Counted from the stretch's first letter, positions 1-9,844 are shown. The stretch is 64,000 nucleotides of DNA from Metamycoplasma cloacale (GCF_900660735.1 NZ_LR215049.1:434001-498000); one strand, 5' to 3'. Numbers and translations: made by a program. Notes: generated by a model not told the origin, from the sequence alone.

Positions 1-291
1 ATTTAGTTCTACCTCTTCAATAGCTTCTACTGCATGTGATTTAATTTCAACTAATCTGAAGTGTTTGGTTTTTGATAAAGGACGAGTTTCTTGAATTTTT
101 ACAAAATCTCCAACTTTTGCTTCATTTCTTTCGTCATGTACAGCAAATTTCTTTGATTTTTTGAAACGTTTTGAATATAATGGGTGTTTTTCGTATGTTT
201 CCACTAAAACAGTAATTGTCTTGTTGTTTTTAGTACTTACAACAGTCCCAACAAGAGTTTTACGGTGGTTTTCTCTAATTTGTGCTTCCAT
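1..291 (-). CDS. rpsQ: 30S ribosomal protein S17 (partial at window edge)
   Basis: Primary 16S rRNA-binding protein of the small subunit. The reading starts [11 protein letters not shown] and contains the family pattern [14 protein letters not shown] and the basic block [14 protein letters not shown] (about residues 35-48). The start codon overlaps the rpmC stop (TAATG), as expected for translational coupling. The frame is open through base 1, giving at least 97 codons, so the C-terminus (already past the usual 80-90 residues and acidic, ending EEVELN in view) lies outside the window. Identification is secure from sequence and from its place after L29 in the S10 operon. Confidence 0.95.
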   Translation of the reverse strand, partial: MEAQIRENHRKTLVGTVVSTKNNKTITVLVETYEKHPLYSKRFKKSKKFAVHDERNEAKVGDFVKIQETRPLSKTKHFRLVEIKSHAVEAIEEVELN

Positions 292-494
292 TATTTAACT
301 TCCTTTTCATTTTTTTTCATGTTTAATGCTGTTAATGTTCTAGCAATATCTTTTTTAACTAAGTTGATTTTATGGGTTTGGTCTAATTGTCTTGTTGCGT
401 TTTTAAAACGTAGAGCAAATAATTCAGCTTTTAGTTCAGCTAATAATTCATTTAATTCTTTAACTGATTTTTTAGATAAATCTGTATAAGACAT
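291..494 (-). CDS. rpmC: 50S ribosomal protein L29
   Basis: Small helical protein at the polypeptide exit tunnel of the large subunit. The 67-residue product has the usual two-helix layout, with the N-terminal motif [18 protein letters not shown] and the typical [18 protein letters not shown] segment in the middle. Length is normal for the family. Start and stop overlap the neighbouring genes by one base each (rplP stop above, rpsQ start below), so it is part of one polycistronic message. Nothing unusual was seen. Confidence 0.96.
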   Translation of the reverse strand: MSYTDLSKKSVKELNELLAELKAELFALRFKNATRQLDQTHKINLVKKDIARTLTALNMKKNEKEVK

Positions 495-925
495 TATTTA
501 GCCTCACTTTCTGTTGTTTCTTTAGCTACGATTTTTCATGTTACTGGTAATTTGTGTCCACCTAATCTTAAGGCGTCTTTCATTGTATCTACAGTGTTTC
601 CTTGTACTTCAAACATCACTGTTCCTTCTTTAACTACTGCAAATCATTCATCTGGAGCACCTTTACCTGATCCCATACGTACACCAATTGGTTTAGAGGT
701 TTTTGACATGTGTGGGAAAATTTTAATAATAACTTTTCCTTCACGTCCCATACGTCTAGTAATCGCAATACGGGCAGCTTCGATTTGTCTTGCACTAATT
801 CAGTTTGAAGAAGTTGATTTTAATCCAAATTCACCAAATGTTACTGTGTTATTTCTTGATGCTTTGGTTTTGTCGTGACGAATACGGAACATTTTTCTGT
901 GTTTAGTTCTTTTTGGTTGAAGCAT
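494..925 (-). CDS. rplP: 50S ribosomal protein L16
   Basis: Large-subunit protein near the peptidyl-transferase centre and A-site tRNA. The 143-residue product opens with the hallmark [11 protein letters not shown] and has the [12 protein letters not shown] and [17 protein letters not shown] segments; the tryptophan in the last is encoded by TGA, as is another Trp (SSNW) near residue 42, which is why the frame looks broken under the standard code. The start lies 23 bases inside the end of rpsC, so translation is probably coupled. Length and order match the S10 operon. Confidence 0.96.
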
Positions 926-1631
926 GTTCGTCACCACCTTTTCTTGTTGCTTTTCTTACAGGTTTTTCTTCAATAGCTTCTTCTTTAACATCGGTTAAAA
1001 TTTCGCCTAATGAAACTCATACTTTAACCCCTAAAATACCATACGTTGTTTTTGCAGTTGTAACTGCATAGTCAACGTTTTGTCTTAAGGTGTGAAGTTT
1101 CATTTCACCTTCTGTATATCCTTCGGTTCTGGCCATATCAACACCATTTAAACGTCCTGATACAGAGGTTTTAATACCTTTAGCTCCAGCTTTCATTGCT
1201 GTTCTGATAGCAAATTTTTGTGCTAATCTGAAGCTTCCACGGTTTTCTAATTTAATTGCAATTTCTTCTGCTAATAATCTTGCATTAATTTCTGGTTTTT
1301 TAAGTTCGATAACTTCGATACTTAATTTAGCATTTTTGTTTTTAATCGCTTTTTGAATACCCAATGTTAGGGCTTTAATGTTTTCGCCATTTGTACCTAA
1401 AACTGCTGCTGGTTTTGCTGTATAAACATATACAAAGATATGTCCTGATTGATCTCTTTTAATTTGTACTTTACCAATTAATAATTCACGAACTTTTTTA
1501 TCAAGAAAATCGTAAATTTTTTGATCTTCTAATAATAAAGAAGCAAATTGTTGTTTGTCAGCATATCAAGTGGTGTTATGTGGTTTAGTAATACCATAAC
1601 GAAAACCATTTGGATTAACTTTTTGACCCAT
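903..1631 (-). CDS. rpsC: 30S ribosomal protein S3
   Basis: Small-subunit head protein that lines the mRNA entry channel. The 242-residue product begins [14 protein letters not shown], carries a KH domain with the [11 protein letters not shown] loop (about residues 80-90), and in the second half has [15 protein letters not shown] and [18 protein letters not shown], both diagnostic of S3. Tryptophans at HNTTWYAD and near GVKVW are TGA codons. The C-terminal 23 bases overlap rplP. The final 20 residues are lysine- and glutamate-rich and vary between species. Confidence 0.96.
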
Positions 1632-2182
1632 TATTTGTCTCCTTTACTTTTAGTTGTTGTTTTTTTGGTTGTACTGGTTGATTTTTTTGCAGTAGTTTTA
1701 GCTGTTGATTTTGAACTTTCTTTTGAACTAGTAGATTTTGTTGTCTTCTTTTCTGGTTTTGTCTCAACAGTTTTTTCTTCTTTAGCTTCTTCTTCAATCA
1801 TGTTGATTAATTCATCACCTGAAGCCAATTCAGAAACTTCGATGTAGAAATGTGATGTTCTTTTTAGAATTTGGTATGCTCTTCCTTGTGAGTGTGGTTG
1901 GTATCTTTTTAAAGTAGGTCCTTCATTTACAAGAAGTTTTGTAATGTATAACTTAGTTGCGTTCAAACCATTGTTGTTTGTTGCGTTAGCAATTGCTGAA
2001 TTTAATAATTTTAGAAGAATTGGAGCAGCTTTTTTGTTGGTGTTGTGAAGAATAATTAAAGCTTGTGTGGTTGATTTATAACGAATTAAATCAGCTACTA
2101 ATCTTGCTTTTCTTGCACTAATTCTTTGCATCTTAACTGATGCTTTAACTGTTTTGTTTAAAACTTCGTGTGTTGATTTCAT
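1631..2182 (-). CDS. rplV: 50S ribosomal protein L22 with long basic tail
   Basis: Large-subunit protein whose beta-hairpin reaches the exit tunnel. Residues 1-125 are the standard L22 domain (VKMQRISARKARLVADLIR; LKRYQPHSQGRAYQILKRTSHFYIEVSE). The usual protein is about 110-115 residues; here it is 183, because of a low-complexity tail of about 60 residues made almost only of Lys, Thr, Ser and Glu (for example KKTTTKSKGDK at the end). A one-base overlap joins it to rpsC. The core call is certain; the tail has no assigned role. Confidence 0.95.
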   Translation of the reverse strand: MKSTHEVLNKTVKASVKMQRISARKARLVADLIRYKSTTQALIILHNTNKKAAPILLKLLNSAIANATNNNGLNATKLYITKLLVNEGPTLKRYQPHSQGRAYQILKRTSHFYIEVSELASGDELINMIEEEAKEEKTVETKPEKKTTKSTSSKESSKSTAKTTAKKSTSTTKKTTTKSKGDK

Positions 2183-2184
2183 AA

Positions 2185-2460
2185 TTATTTTTTACCTTTA
2201 TCAGCACCGTGACCAGTGAAGTATCTTGTAGGTGCAAATTCTCCTAATTTATGACCAACCATATCATTTGTAACGAATACATCAATGAATACTTTTCCGT
2301 TGTGCACTTGGAATGTTAAACCAACGAAATCTGGGTAAATAGTTGAACGTCTTGATCAAGTTTTAATTGGACGTTTTGGTGCTTTACCTTCAATAATTGC
2401 AACAACTTTTTTCATTAAGTGTTCATCAACAAATGGTGCTTTTTTTAATGAACGTGCCAT
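2185..2460 (-). CDS. rpsS: 30S ribosomal protein S19
   Basis: Small-subunit head protein that forms a complex with S13 near the A and P sites. The 91-residue product starts [15 protein letters not shown] and has the family blocks [17 protein letters not shown] and [17 protein letters not shown]. One Trp (KTW) is TGA. The start overlaps the rplB stop (AAATAATGG). Length is normal. Confidence 0.96.
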
Positions 2461-3305
2461 TATTTATTATCCTTTCTTCTTCTAATAATAAATTGATTTG
2501 AAGCTTTCTTTGTTCTTCTTGTTTTCACACCAAGAGCTTTTTTACCTCAAGGTGTCATAGGACTTTTTCTACCGATAGGTTGGTGACCTTCACCACCACC
2601 ATGTGGGTGATCATTAGGGTTCATAGCACTACCTCTAACTGTAGGTCTAATTCCTTTTAATCTATTTCTACCGGCTTTACCAATATTTACAAGTGAGTGT
2701 TCTGCATTACCAACTTCACCAATGGTTGCTCTACATACACCTAAGAATTTTCTAACTTCACCTGATTTTAGTCTTAGAATGATGTATTTACCTGTTTCAT
2801 CTTTACCTAAAATTTGTGCAGATGAACCAGCTGAACGAGCAACAATTCCACCTTGTTTTGGTTGTAATTCAATGTTGTGTACAAATGTACCTTCAGGGAT
2901 GTTTTTCAATGGTAATGAGTTACCGATTTGAATATCTACGTTTTCTCCTGAAATAATTTCTTGTCCTAATTTAATACCATTTGGACTAATAATATATCTT
3001 TTTTCACCGTCTTTGTAAGCAACTAATGAAATGTTTGCTGATCTGTTTGGATCGTATTCAATAGTTTTAACGATAGCAGGGATATTATCTTTATTTCTTT
3101 TGAAGTCAATTAAACGATAAAATCTCTTTAATCTACCACCGTGGTGACGGGTTGTGATTTTCCCTTGGTTGTTTCTTCCTGAATTATTTGGAAGTACAAC
3201 TAATAAAGATTTTTCAGGTTTGTGTCCTGATAAGTTTGCTTTATAATCAAGAGACGACATATTACGGCGACCATTGGTATATGCTTTAAACTTTTTAATA
3301 GCCAT
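2460..3305 (-). CDS. rplB: 50S ribosomal protein L2
   Basis: One of the largest 23S-binding proteins, needed for subunit association and peptidyl transfer. The 281-residue product begins [17 protein letters not shown] and shows the RNA-binding signature [12 protein letters not shown], and near the C-terminus [19 protein letters not shown] (the conserved His loop), followed by [15 protein letters not shown]. The Trp in the last motif is TGA. Length agrees with the family (about 275-282). The gene sits between rplW and rpsS as in other S10 operons. Confidence 0.97.
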
Positions 3306-3345
3306 AATAATTTTCCCTTCTTAAAAATATTGTTATCTTTTAAGA

Positions 3346-3768
3346 TTATTTTTCTGATTTTTTAGTTGAAGCTTTTTTGGCGATTTTTTCAGCAGCTTTC
3401 TTTTCTGCTTCTGTTAATTCAACAGATTTAACTTCTTTTTCAGCTTCTTTTTCTTTGTGTGATTCTTTTTTAGCAGCTTCTGCTTCTTCTGCGAATAAGA
3501 AGATTTTTGAATCTTGTGTTAAGTAAACAACAGCTTTTTTAACTGCGTTTTTGAAACCTTGATATCTACCTAATTTAGCAGGTTTTTTATCGTAGTTCAT
3601 AATGTTTACTTTTTCCACTTTTACATCAAAAATGTATTCAACAGCTTTTTTAACTTCGATTTTGTTGCAACGTCTGTCAACAGCGAATGTATAAACGTTA
3701 TTTGTTGATCTAGAAATTTCTGATTTTTCAGTCAAAATTGGATATTTAATTACTTCATTAACATTCAT
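3346..3768 (-). CDS. rplW: 50S ribosomal protein L23 with C-terminal extension
   Basis: Exit-tunnel protein that docks SRP and trigger factor. Residues 1-95 are the L23 core (MNVNEVIKYPILTEKSEIS; YTFAVDRRCNKIEVKKAVE; KPAKLGRYQGFKNAVKKAVV). The family is normally 95-100 residues; this product has 140, with a final stretch of about 45 alternating Glu, Lys and Ala that is likely a charged helix. Its stop overlaps nothing downstream; 40 bases separate it from rplB. The start overlaps the rplD stop by one base. Confidence 0.95.
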   Translation of the reverse strand: MNVNEVIKYPILTEKSEISRSTNNVYTFAVDRRCNKIEVKKAVEYIFDVKVEKVNIMNYDKKPAKLGRYQGFKNAVKKAVVYLTQDSKIFLFAEEAEAAKKESHKEKEAEKEVKSVELTEAEKKAAEKIAKKASTKKSEK

Positions 3769-4499
3769 TATTTAGCCATCCCTTCTAGATATTTAACGTC
3801 TTTTTCACTCATTACAATTACATCAGCAGCGATTAATTGTTCAACTGATAGTGATGTAACTTTAGTTACGTGAACGTTTGGTAAATTGTTTGCTGATTTA
3901 AATACGTTTTCGTTATCAGAAACGATTAATACATAGTTTAATAATGCTAAATTATCTTGTGCTAATTGCATTAATAATTCTTTTGTTTTTGGAGCTGTTA
4001 AATTGTATTCTTTAACCATAACAGCTTTGTCGTTTGCTAGTAATGTTAATGCTGAGAATAAAGCATTTTTTCTAGCTTTTTTATTGATTTTTAAGTTGTA
4101 ATTTCTTGCAGTTGTTGGTCCAAATACTTTTCCACCACCAACGAAAATAGGGCTTCTTAATGAACCAGCTCTGGCATTACCAGTACCTTTTTGTCTTCAT
4201 GGTTTTTTACCACTACCGCTTACTTCACCTCTTGATTTAGTTTTGTGAGTTGAGAAACGTCTTGAAGCTCTTTCTGATAAAATTGCATCAAAAATTGCTT
4301 GTGTGTAAATTTGTTTTAAACCGAAAACTGTGCTTGGTAATTTAACATCAACTGCAACTTTTGTTGTTGATGAAGTTTTCTTTACTTCAGGTAATTCATT
4401 TTTTGAAATTGTTGTTTTAACAGTTTTAGTTGATTTTGTTGTTGCTACTTTCTTAGCAGGAGTTTTCTTTACGGTTGTTGATTTTTTAGCTTCTTCCAT
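3768..4499 (-). CDS. rplD: 50S ribosomal protein L4 with N-terminal extension
   Basis: 23S-binding protein that reaches the exit tunnel; in several bacteria it also represses its own operon by binding the leader. The 243-residue product has the L4 core from about residue 50: SERASRRFSTHKTKSRGEVS, then GKKPWRQKGTGNARAGSLR (TGA Trp), then GGGKVFGPTTARNY. The first 45 residues are a Lys/Thr/Val-rich extension not found in most L4 proteins. Start at 4499 follows TAAT spacing from rplC. A true L4, with the same style of added basic tail as L22 and L23 here. Confidence 0.95.
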
Positions 4500-4501
4500 A
4501 A

Positions 4502-5320
4502 TTATTTGTCTCCTTCGTTTTGTGCTAATTCAGCTTCGTGTTTAGCAATAGCTTCATCTAAAACTGCTTTCATTTCTTTAACTGACATTTCCATGTTTAA
4601 ATCAGCATTGTATTTTTTAGCTTGTTCAAACATTTCGTTTTTCAATAAAGCTTCTTTTAAGTTTAGTAATTCAATTGGTTGTTTTTTAACTGATGTTTTT
4701 CTTGCCTTCTTAATAACTAATAAAGCACCTTTAGCACCAGGAACGCTTCCTTTGATTACTAACATATTGTTTTCTTTATCTTCTTTAACAATTTCTAAGT
4801 TTTGAATTGTAACTTGTTCTGCTCCAAGGTGACCAGGCATTGTCATACCTTTTCATACTCTGTTTCCAGAAATGTCACCAATAGAACCTGTTTGTCTAAT
4901 AGGTTGTGATCCACCACCACCACCGTGAGATTTAGGACCAATGTGTTGGTTTCATCTCTTAATGGTTCCAGCAAATCCTTTTCCTTTTGATATAGCTGTA
5001 ACGTCTACTATTTCTCCTGCTTCAAATAATGAGGCATCAATAGTATCACCTAAGTTATATCCAGACATATTACGGATTTCTTTAACGAAGCGCTTAGGTG
5101 TTGTGTTAGCTTGTTTGAAATAGTTAATTTCAGGTTTTTTGATTGTTGATTTCTTTTTGTCTTCTAATGATAATTGAGTTGCAACATACCCATTTTTTTC
5201 ATTAGTCAAAACTTTAGTAACAACATTTGGTTTAACTTCAACGATTGTAACAGGAATTAAATTACCGTTAGATGTAAATAGTTGAGTCATTCCAACTTTT
5301 CTTCCTAAGATTCCTTTCAT
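4502..5320 (-). CDS. rplC: 50S ribosomal protein L3 with C-terminal extension
   Basis: Early-assembly 23S-binding protein near the peptidyl-transferase centre. The product is 272 residues against the usual 205-215. The core is clear: [15 protein letters not shown] at the start, [15 protein letters not shown] and [17 protein letters not shown] in the middle, and [20 protein letters not shown]. After the core comes an alanine/lysine/glutamate-rich helical tail of about 60 residues ending AQNEGDK. Two Trp codons are TGA. The Shine-Dalgarno sequence AAGGAAA lies just upstream. Confidence 0.95.
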
Positions 5321-5360
5321 GATTTTCCTTTCAAGTTATTTTTTGTTATTTTTAACGTTT

Positions 5361-5415
5361 TTAAAAGCAATATTTAATAATCGCTTTTAAAAAACAAAAG
5401 TCTGTTTTCAACAGA
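5361..5415 (-). terminator. attenuator-like hairpins between rpsJ and rplC
   Basis: Just after the rpsJ stop the minus strand reads TCTGTT-GAA-AACAGA (5415-5401), a perfect 6-bp stem with a three-base loop, followed directly by CTTTTGTTTTTT. That is the shape of a weak intrinsic terminator inside the operon. A second inverted repeat, TTAAAAGC/GCTTTTAA with a 14-base loop (5390-5361), begins in the U-tract. Together they could cut down read-through into rplC or act as an RNA processing site. Inference only. Confidence 0.45.
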
Positions 5416-5416
5416 A

Positions 5417-5713
5417 CTATTTAATGTTGATTTGTACACCAGCTGGTAATTCAAATCTTTTTGCTTTATCAACCAATGTAGGTGTCACGTCTTTTAATAC
5501 GATTAAACGTGAGTGTGTTCTACTTTCGAATTGTTCACGTGATTTTTTATTAACGTGTACTGATCTCAAGATGGTGATAATTTCTTTATGTGTTGGTAAA
5601 GGAATTGGACCAGCAAATTTAACTTTTTCACTTTTAGCAAGTGCAATAATTTTTTTTGCCGCATCATCAACTTGATATGCATCGAAAGATTTAATTTTAA
5701 TATTTAAATCCAT
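5417..5713 (-). CDS. rpsJ: 30S ribosomal protein S10
   Basis: First gene of the operon; S10 sits in the 30S head and in other bacteria also pairs with NusB in antitermination. The 98-residue product contains IKIKSFDAYQVDDAAKKI, the highly conserved GPIPLPTHKEIITILRS, and SREQFESRTHSRLI. Length is normal. The start follows AAGGAGAACAA, a strong ribosome-binding site. A 110-base structured leader and promoter precede it. Confidence 0.97.
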   Translation of the reverse strand: MDLNIKIKSFDAYQVDDAAKKIIALAKSEKVKFAGPIPLPTHKEIITILRSVHVNKKSREQFESRTHSRLIVLKDVTPTLVDKAKRFELPAGVQINIK

Positions 5714-5837
5714 TGTTTGTTCTCCTTGTTCTTAATATGAACTTAATCCACATAAATTGTTGATATCCGAGATGAACAACTAAGCTCGGAATACCATAAC
5801 CTTATGTTTCATTATTGTAGTTGCGTTTTCAATTATA
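5714..5837 (-). promoter_or_regulatory. S10 operon promoter and structured leader
   Basis: A consensus -10 box TATAAT lies at 5837-5832 on the minus strand, giving a leader of roughly 105-110 bases before rpsJ. The leader contains the inverted repeat TCCGAG/CTCGGA (5790-5785 with 5771-5766) around a 13-base loop and several smaller inverted repeats. S10 leaders of Firmicutes are often control sites for L4, and WhiA is reported to act on ribosomal genes in mycoplasmas; neither can be shown from this sequence. Confidence 0.6.
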
Positions 5838-5993
5838 TCAAAATAGATTTTTTTTACATAAATTTATATTTTTTATTTATAAAAGGGGCAGAAATGACCT
5901 AAAAATTAAAATGATTTTAAAAATTTTGACCTTAATAAGTTCATTTATGTTTTCTTTCTTTAAAATATCCTGAATTATTAAAAAATGATTTTT

Positions 5994-6031
5994 TAAAAAA
6001 ATCCTCTCTATTTTTTGTAAATAAAGAGGAT
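5994..6031 (-). terminator. intrinsic terminator of the 6100-6882 gene
   Basis: On the minus strand ATCCTCT (6031-6025) pairs perfectly with AGAGGAT (6007-6001), the loop side adds further A-T pairs, and six or seven T residues follow. It lies 70 bases after the membrane-protein stop, separating that gene from the S10 operon. Confidence 0.75.
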
Positions 6032-6099
6032 ATATCATTAAACATTGTGAAGAGATTAAAACTAATTTAATCATTCTCTTTTTTAAAAAATTTGAGAAG

Positions 6100-6882
6100 T
6101 TATTTTAAAACTGGGTTATAAAAACCAATTGTTAATAAAACGATTCAAGGTTTTTGAGGTGTTGTTTTTCTTAAAACTATGAAAGCATAAATTATTTGAG
6201 TAATTCAAAAAACAACTAATAACACAATAGGAATAAATAATATAGCGTAAAACAAAAAGTATGAGAAATTTCCAGATTGACTAATAATTTCAATAAACAA
6301 CATTGTAAATAAAATTACTGCAGTTAAGAATATAAAAATTTGTCTTACGATTGAATCAATTTTGTAATATTTAACTACATTAGTTTTAACTAATATTTCT
6401 TGATTTGTATTGTTCATTAAAACAAATCAAACACTTAAAATATTAACAAGTAAAAATGCATTTGTAACAACTAAAATATTTCCAATAAATTCATTAAATT
6501 GTGATGGAAAAATCACCATTAAAAATGAAATTACAAACGCAAAAAATGACACAAATACAATAGTTTTTATTCAATTAGCATTGAATTTATTTATTGAATT
6601 TTTATCATTACATTTTAATAAATAATTTAGTATTCCAATTATCAATAATGAAAGTATTGAAATTATTGAAATAATTATTCATGGTATCAATGTATTAATG
6701 CCTTTATTGATGATAATATTTGCTTCTAAAAACAAAGAATTTTTTAAACCATATATAAAATTTGTCATTCCAAAAATTACTATTAAAATAAATGACGAAA
6801 TATTTAAAATATAATGTATTTTTTTATTCCGGCTTTTATTAAAAGATAAATCGTTTGTAAAACTAAAATAAGAATTATTCAT
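6100..6882 (-). CDS. polytopic membrane protein, unrecognised
   Basis: A 260-residue protein that I do not recognise. The N-terminal 20 residues are polar, followed by about six hydrophobic segments (roughly residues 23-45, 68-88, 103-122, 128-150, 180-200 and 208-235). The loops are short and rich in Asn and Lys. Two Trp codons are TGA. It stands alone between the S10 operon (same strand) and phosphoketolase (opposite strand) with its own terminator. No transporter signature or nucleotide-binding motif is visible, so a substrate cannot be proposed. Confidence 0.75.
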
Positions 6883-7012
6883 TTATCTCTCCCCGTTGTA
6901 ATAATATCTATTTTATTCAAATATAATTATTATAAATAATAATTTAACCTTTATTTCTAAAACCGAAAAATGACAATAATTCCAATAGATAACTCACAAT
7001 AATAAAATAAAA

Positions 7013-7076
7013 TTGTATTTTTAAATAAAGTTAGGGTAAAATTAATATACGTTATTTTTTAATATATTAAAAACGT
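7013..7076 (+). promoter_or_regulatory. promoter and palindrome upstream of phosphoketolase
   Basis: TTGTAT (7013-7018) and TAAAAT (7037-7042) are 18 bases apart and could serve as -35 and -10 boxes. Immediately downstream, at the likely start point, ACGTT (7049-7053) and AACGT (7072-7076) flank a perfect 16-base palindrome TTTTAATATATTAAAA (7057-7072). This could be an operator or an mRNA 5' hairpin. Assignment is by position and pattern only. Confidence 0.4.
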
Positions 7077-7120
7077 TTTAAGATAATTTACAAAAACAAT
7101 AATTTAATAAGAGGTGAAAA

Positions 7121-9502
7121 ATGAAAAAAAATATTTTTGATACACAAGAATATTTTAATTTAATGGATAAATGATTTAGAGCGGCTAACTATATTAGCGT
7201 TGGACAAATTTACTTAAGAAACAATCCTTTGCTAAGAAAACCATTAACCGCTGATGACGTTAAATTATATCCAATCGGTCACTGAGGAACAATTCCTGGA
7301 CAAAACTTTATTTACACACACTTAAATAGAGTTATTAACAAATACGATCTAGAAATGTTTTACATCGAAGGTCCCGGACACGGTGGACAAGTTATGATTT
7401 CAAACTCATATCTAGATGGTTCATATTCAGAAATCTACCCAGAAATCTCACAAAATGAAGAAGGAATGAAGAAAATGTTTAAAAGATTCTCATTCCCTGG
7501 TGGAACAGCAAGTCACGCTGCACCTGAAACACCCGGTTCAATTCACGAAGGTGGCGAACTTGGATATGCATTAAGCCACGCAACAGGTGCGATTTTAGAT
7601 AACCCTAATGTAATTGCTGCAACTGTTATCGGGGATGGAGAAGCAGAAACTGGTCCACTATGTGCTGGTTGATTCTCAAACGCATTCATCAACCCAGTAA
7701 ATGATGGGGCTGTATTACCTATTCTTCATTTAAATGGTGGAAAAATTTCAAACCCAACCATTTTAGCTAGAAAATCTGATGCCGAACTAAAGAATTACTT
7801 CATGGGAGCTGGATGAGATCCAATTTTCGTTGAAGGTAGTGACCCAATAGAAATGCATAAAATTATGGCTTCAAAATTAGATGAAGCAATTGAAAAAATT
7901 CTTGCCATCCAAACAGAAGCAAGAAAAAAACCTGCAAGTGAAGCAAAAAGACCAAACTGACCTGTTTTACTTGTTAGAACACCAAAAGGTTGAACTGGAC
8001 CAAAAGAATGAAATGGTGAAGCAGTTGAAGGCGGTTTCAGAGCGCACCAAGTTCCAATTCCAGTAAGCGGTTTAAATATGAAACATGTTGATAAATTAGA
8101 AGATTGACTAAGATCATATAAACCAGAAGAATTATTTGATGAAAACGGAAGAATTTTAGAAGAAATTCAAGCATTAGCGCCAAAAGGTAATAAAAGAATG
8201 GCAATGCATCCTATTACCAACGGTGGAATTAATCCACGTGTGCTAAATCTAGGAAACTGAGAAGAATTTGCCCTAAAATTCGATAAACCTGGTTCAATTA
8301 AAAACCAAGATATGGTTCAATTATGCAAATGATTTACCCAATTAATTACCTTAAACAAAGACAATTTCAGAATCTTCGGACCAGATGAAACTAAATCAAA
8401 CAGAATGTATGATGTATTCAATGTAACAAAAAGACAATGACTAGAACCATATGACACTAAATTAGATGAATGAATGTCACCAGAAGGTAGAGTTATTGAC
8501 TCACAACTATCTGAACACCAAGCAGAAGGTTTCCTTGAAGGTTATGTAATTACAGGTCGTCATGGAATTTTTGCAAGTTATGAATCATTCTTAAGAGTTA
8601 TTGACTCAATGTTAACTCAACATATGAAATGAATGAAGAAATCACTTGAATTGCCATGAAGAGCTGATTTCCCTTCTCTAAACGTAATTGCAACATCAAC
8701 TGCATTCCAACAGGATCACAATGGTTATACTCACCAAGATCCAGGGATTTTAGGTCACTTAGCTGATAAAAGACCCGAATTAATTAGAGAATACCTACCT
8801 GCTGATACAAACTGTTTATTAGCATGTATGGAAAAATCATTTGCCGAAAGAAATGTTATTAACCTAATTGTTGCTTCAAAACAACCAAGAGATCAATTCT
8901 ATTCAGTTGCAGAAGCGAAAGAAATGGTTGAAAAAGGTTACAAAGTTATTGATTGAGCTTCAAACGTTTCAATTAATGAAGAACCAGATTTAGTATTCGT
9001 TGCTTCTGGGGTAGAACCAAACTTAGAAACATTAGCGGCAATTTCATTAGTTAATAAAGCATTCCCAACTCTAAAAATTAGATTTGTAAACGTTTTAGAT
9101 TTACTAAAACTAAGACACCCAAGCATTGATCCACGTGGAATTTCTGATGAAGAATTCAACAAAGTATTCACTAAAGATAAACCAGTTATCTTTGCATTCC
9201 ACGGATACGAAGGTTTAATTAGAGATATCTTCTTTAACAGAGCAAACAGAAATCTAGTTGTCCATGGATATAGAGAAAATGGAGATATCACAACAAGCTT
9301 TGACATTCGTCAATTAAGTGAAATGGATCGTTTCCACATTGCTAAAGATGCAATTGAAAAAGCACTTGGAGACAAAGGAATTTCATTTATGAACGAAATG
9401 GATGCAATGGTGAAAAAACACACCGCTTACATTCGTGAATTTGGTTATGATTTACCAGAAATCATTGACTGAAAATGAGAAAATCTTAAACCTTTAAAAT
9501 AA
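7121..9502 (+). CDS. xfp: phosphoketolase (xylulose-5-phosphate/fructose-6-phosphate)
   Basis: Thiamine-diphosphate enzyme that splits xylulose 5-phosphate (or fructose 6-phosphate) with phosphate to acetyl phosphate plus glyceraldehyde 3-phosphate (or erythrose 4-phosphate). The 793-residue length fits the family (about 790-830). Visible motifs: [18 protein letters not shown] (near residue 80), [18 protein letters not shown], the ThDP-site [14 protein letters not shown] (about 174-187), and in the second half [18 protein letters not shown]. Start is preceded by GAGGTG. The product feeds acetate kinase (55729-56916) for ATP. The gene is monocistronic by spacing. Confidence 0.95.
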
Positions 9503-9578
9503 GATACAAATTTTGAAAATTGTGGTAAAATATTTTCAAGTTAATTAACAAATATACAAACTATTAATAGGAGCATAT

Positions 9579-9797
9579 ATGAAAAAAGACATTCATCCAC
9601 AATATAAAGTAGTTAAAGCAACATGTACTTCATGTGGTGCTGAACACGAATTTGGATCTACAGCAGAAAAAATTTCTTTAGATGTATGTTCTAATTGTCA
9701 TGCCTTCTATACAGGAGATCGTTCAACCGTTAAAGCACGTGGACGTGTTGAAAGATTTAATAAGATATTAGAAAAATCTAAAAATACTGCTAAATAG
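9579..9797 (+). CDS. rpmE: 50S ribosomal protein L31, zinc-binding type
   Basis: Bridges the 50S central protuberance and the 30S head. The 72-residue product has MKKDIHPQYK at the start and two Cys pairs, C16-x2-C19 and C37-x2-C40, so it is the zinc-binding (C+) form rather than the zinc-free paralogue. RGRVERFNK near the end is typical. AGGAG sits 7 bases before the ATG. It stands alone, 76 bases after phosphoketolase, with its own terminator. Confidence 0.95.
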   Translation: MKKDIHPQYKVVKATCTSCGAEHEFGSTAEKISLDVCSNCHAFYTGDRSTVKARGRVERFNKILEKSKNTAK

Positions 9798-9805
9798 TAA
9801 TAATA

Positions 9806-9842
9806 AAACCAGTCATTATTAAATTAAGACTGGTTTTTTATT
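9806..9842 (+). terminator. rpmE terminator
   Basis: AAACCAGTC (9806-9814) pairs with GACTGGTTT (9828-9836), followed by a T-rich run. The opposite strand also shows a T-rich tail after the same stem, so it may serve the convergent small gene at 9845-10090 as well. Confidence 0.85.
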
Positions 9843-9844
9843 TT

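Noticed and set aside
5877-6074. 65-codon minus-strand frame after the 6100-6882 gene
   Set aside because: It contains the terminator hairpin of that gene, has no ribosome site and is pure low-complexity sequence.
9300-9600. Long antisense frame opposite phosphoketolase (8938-9306)
   Set aside because: It lies wholly within a strongly supported enzyme gene, has no ribosome site and no family pattern; a shadow frame.
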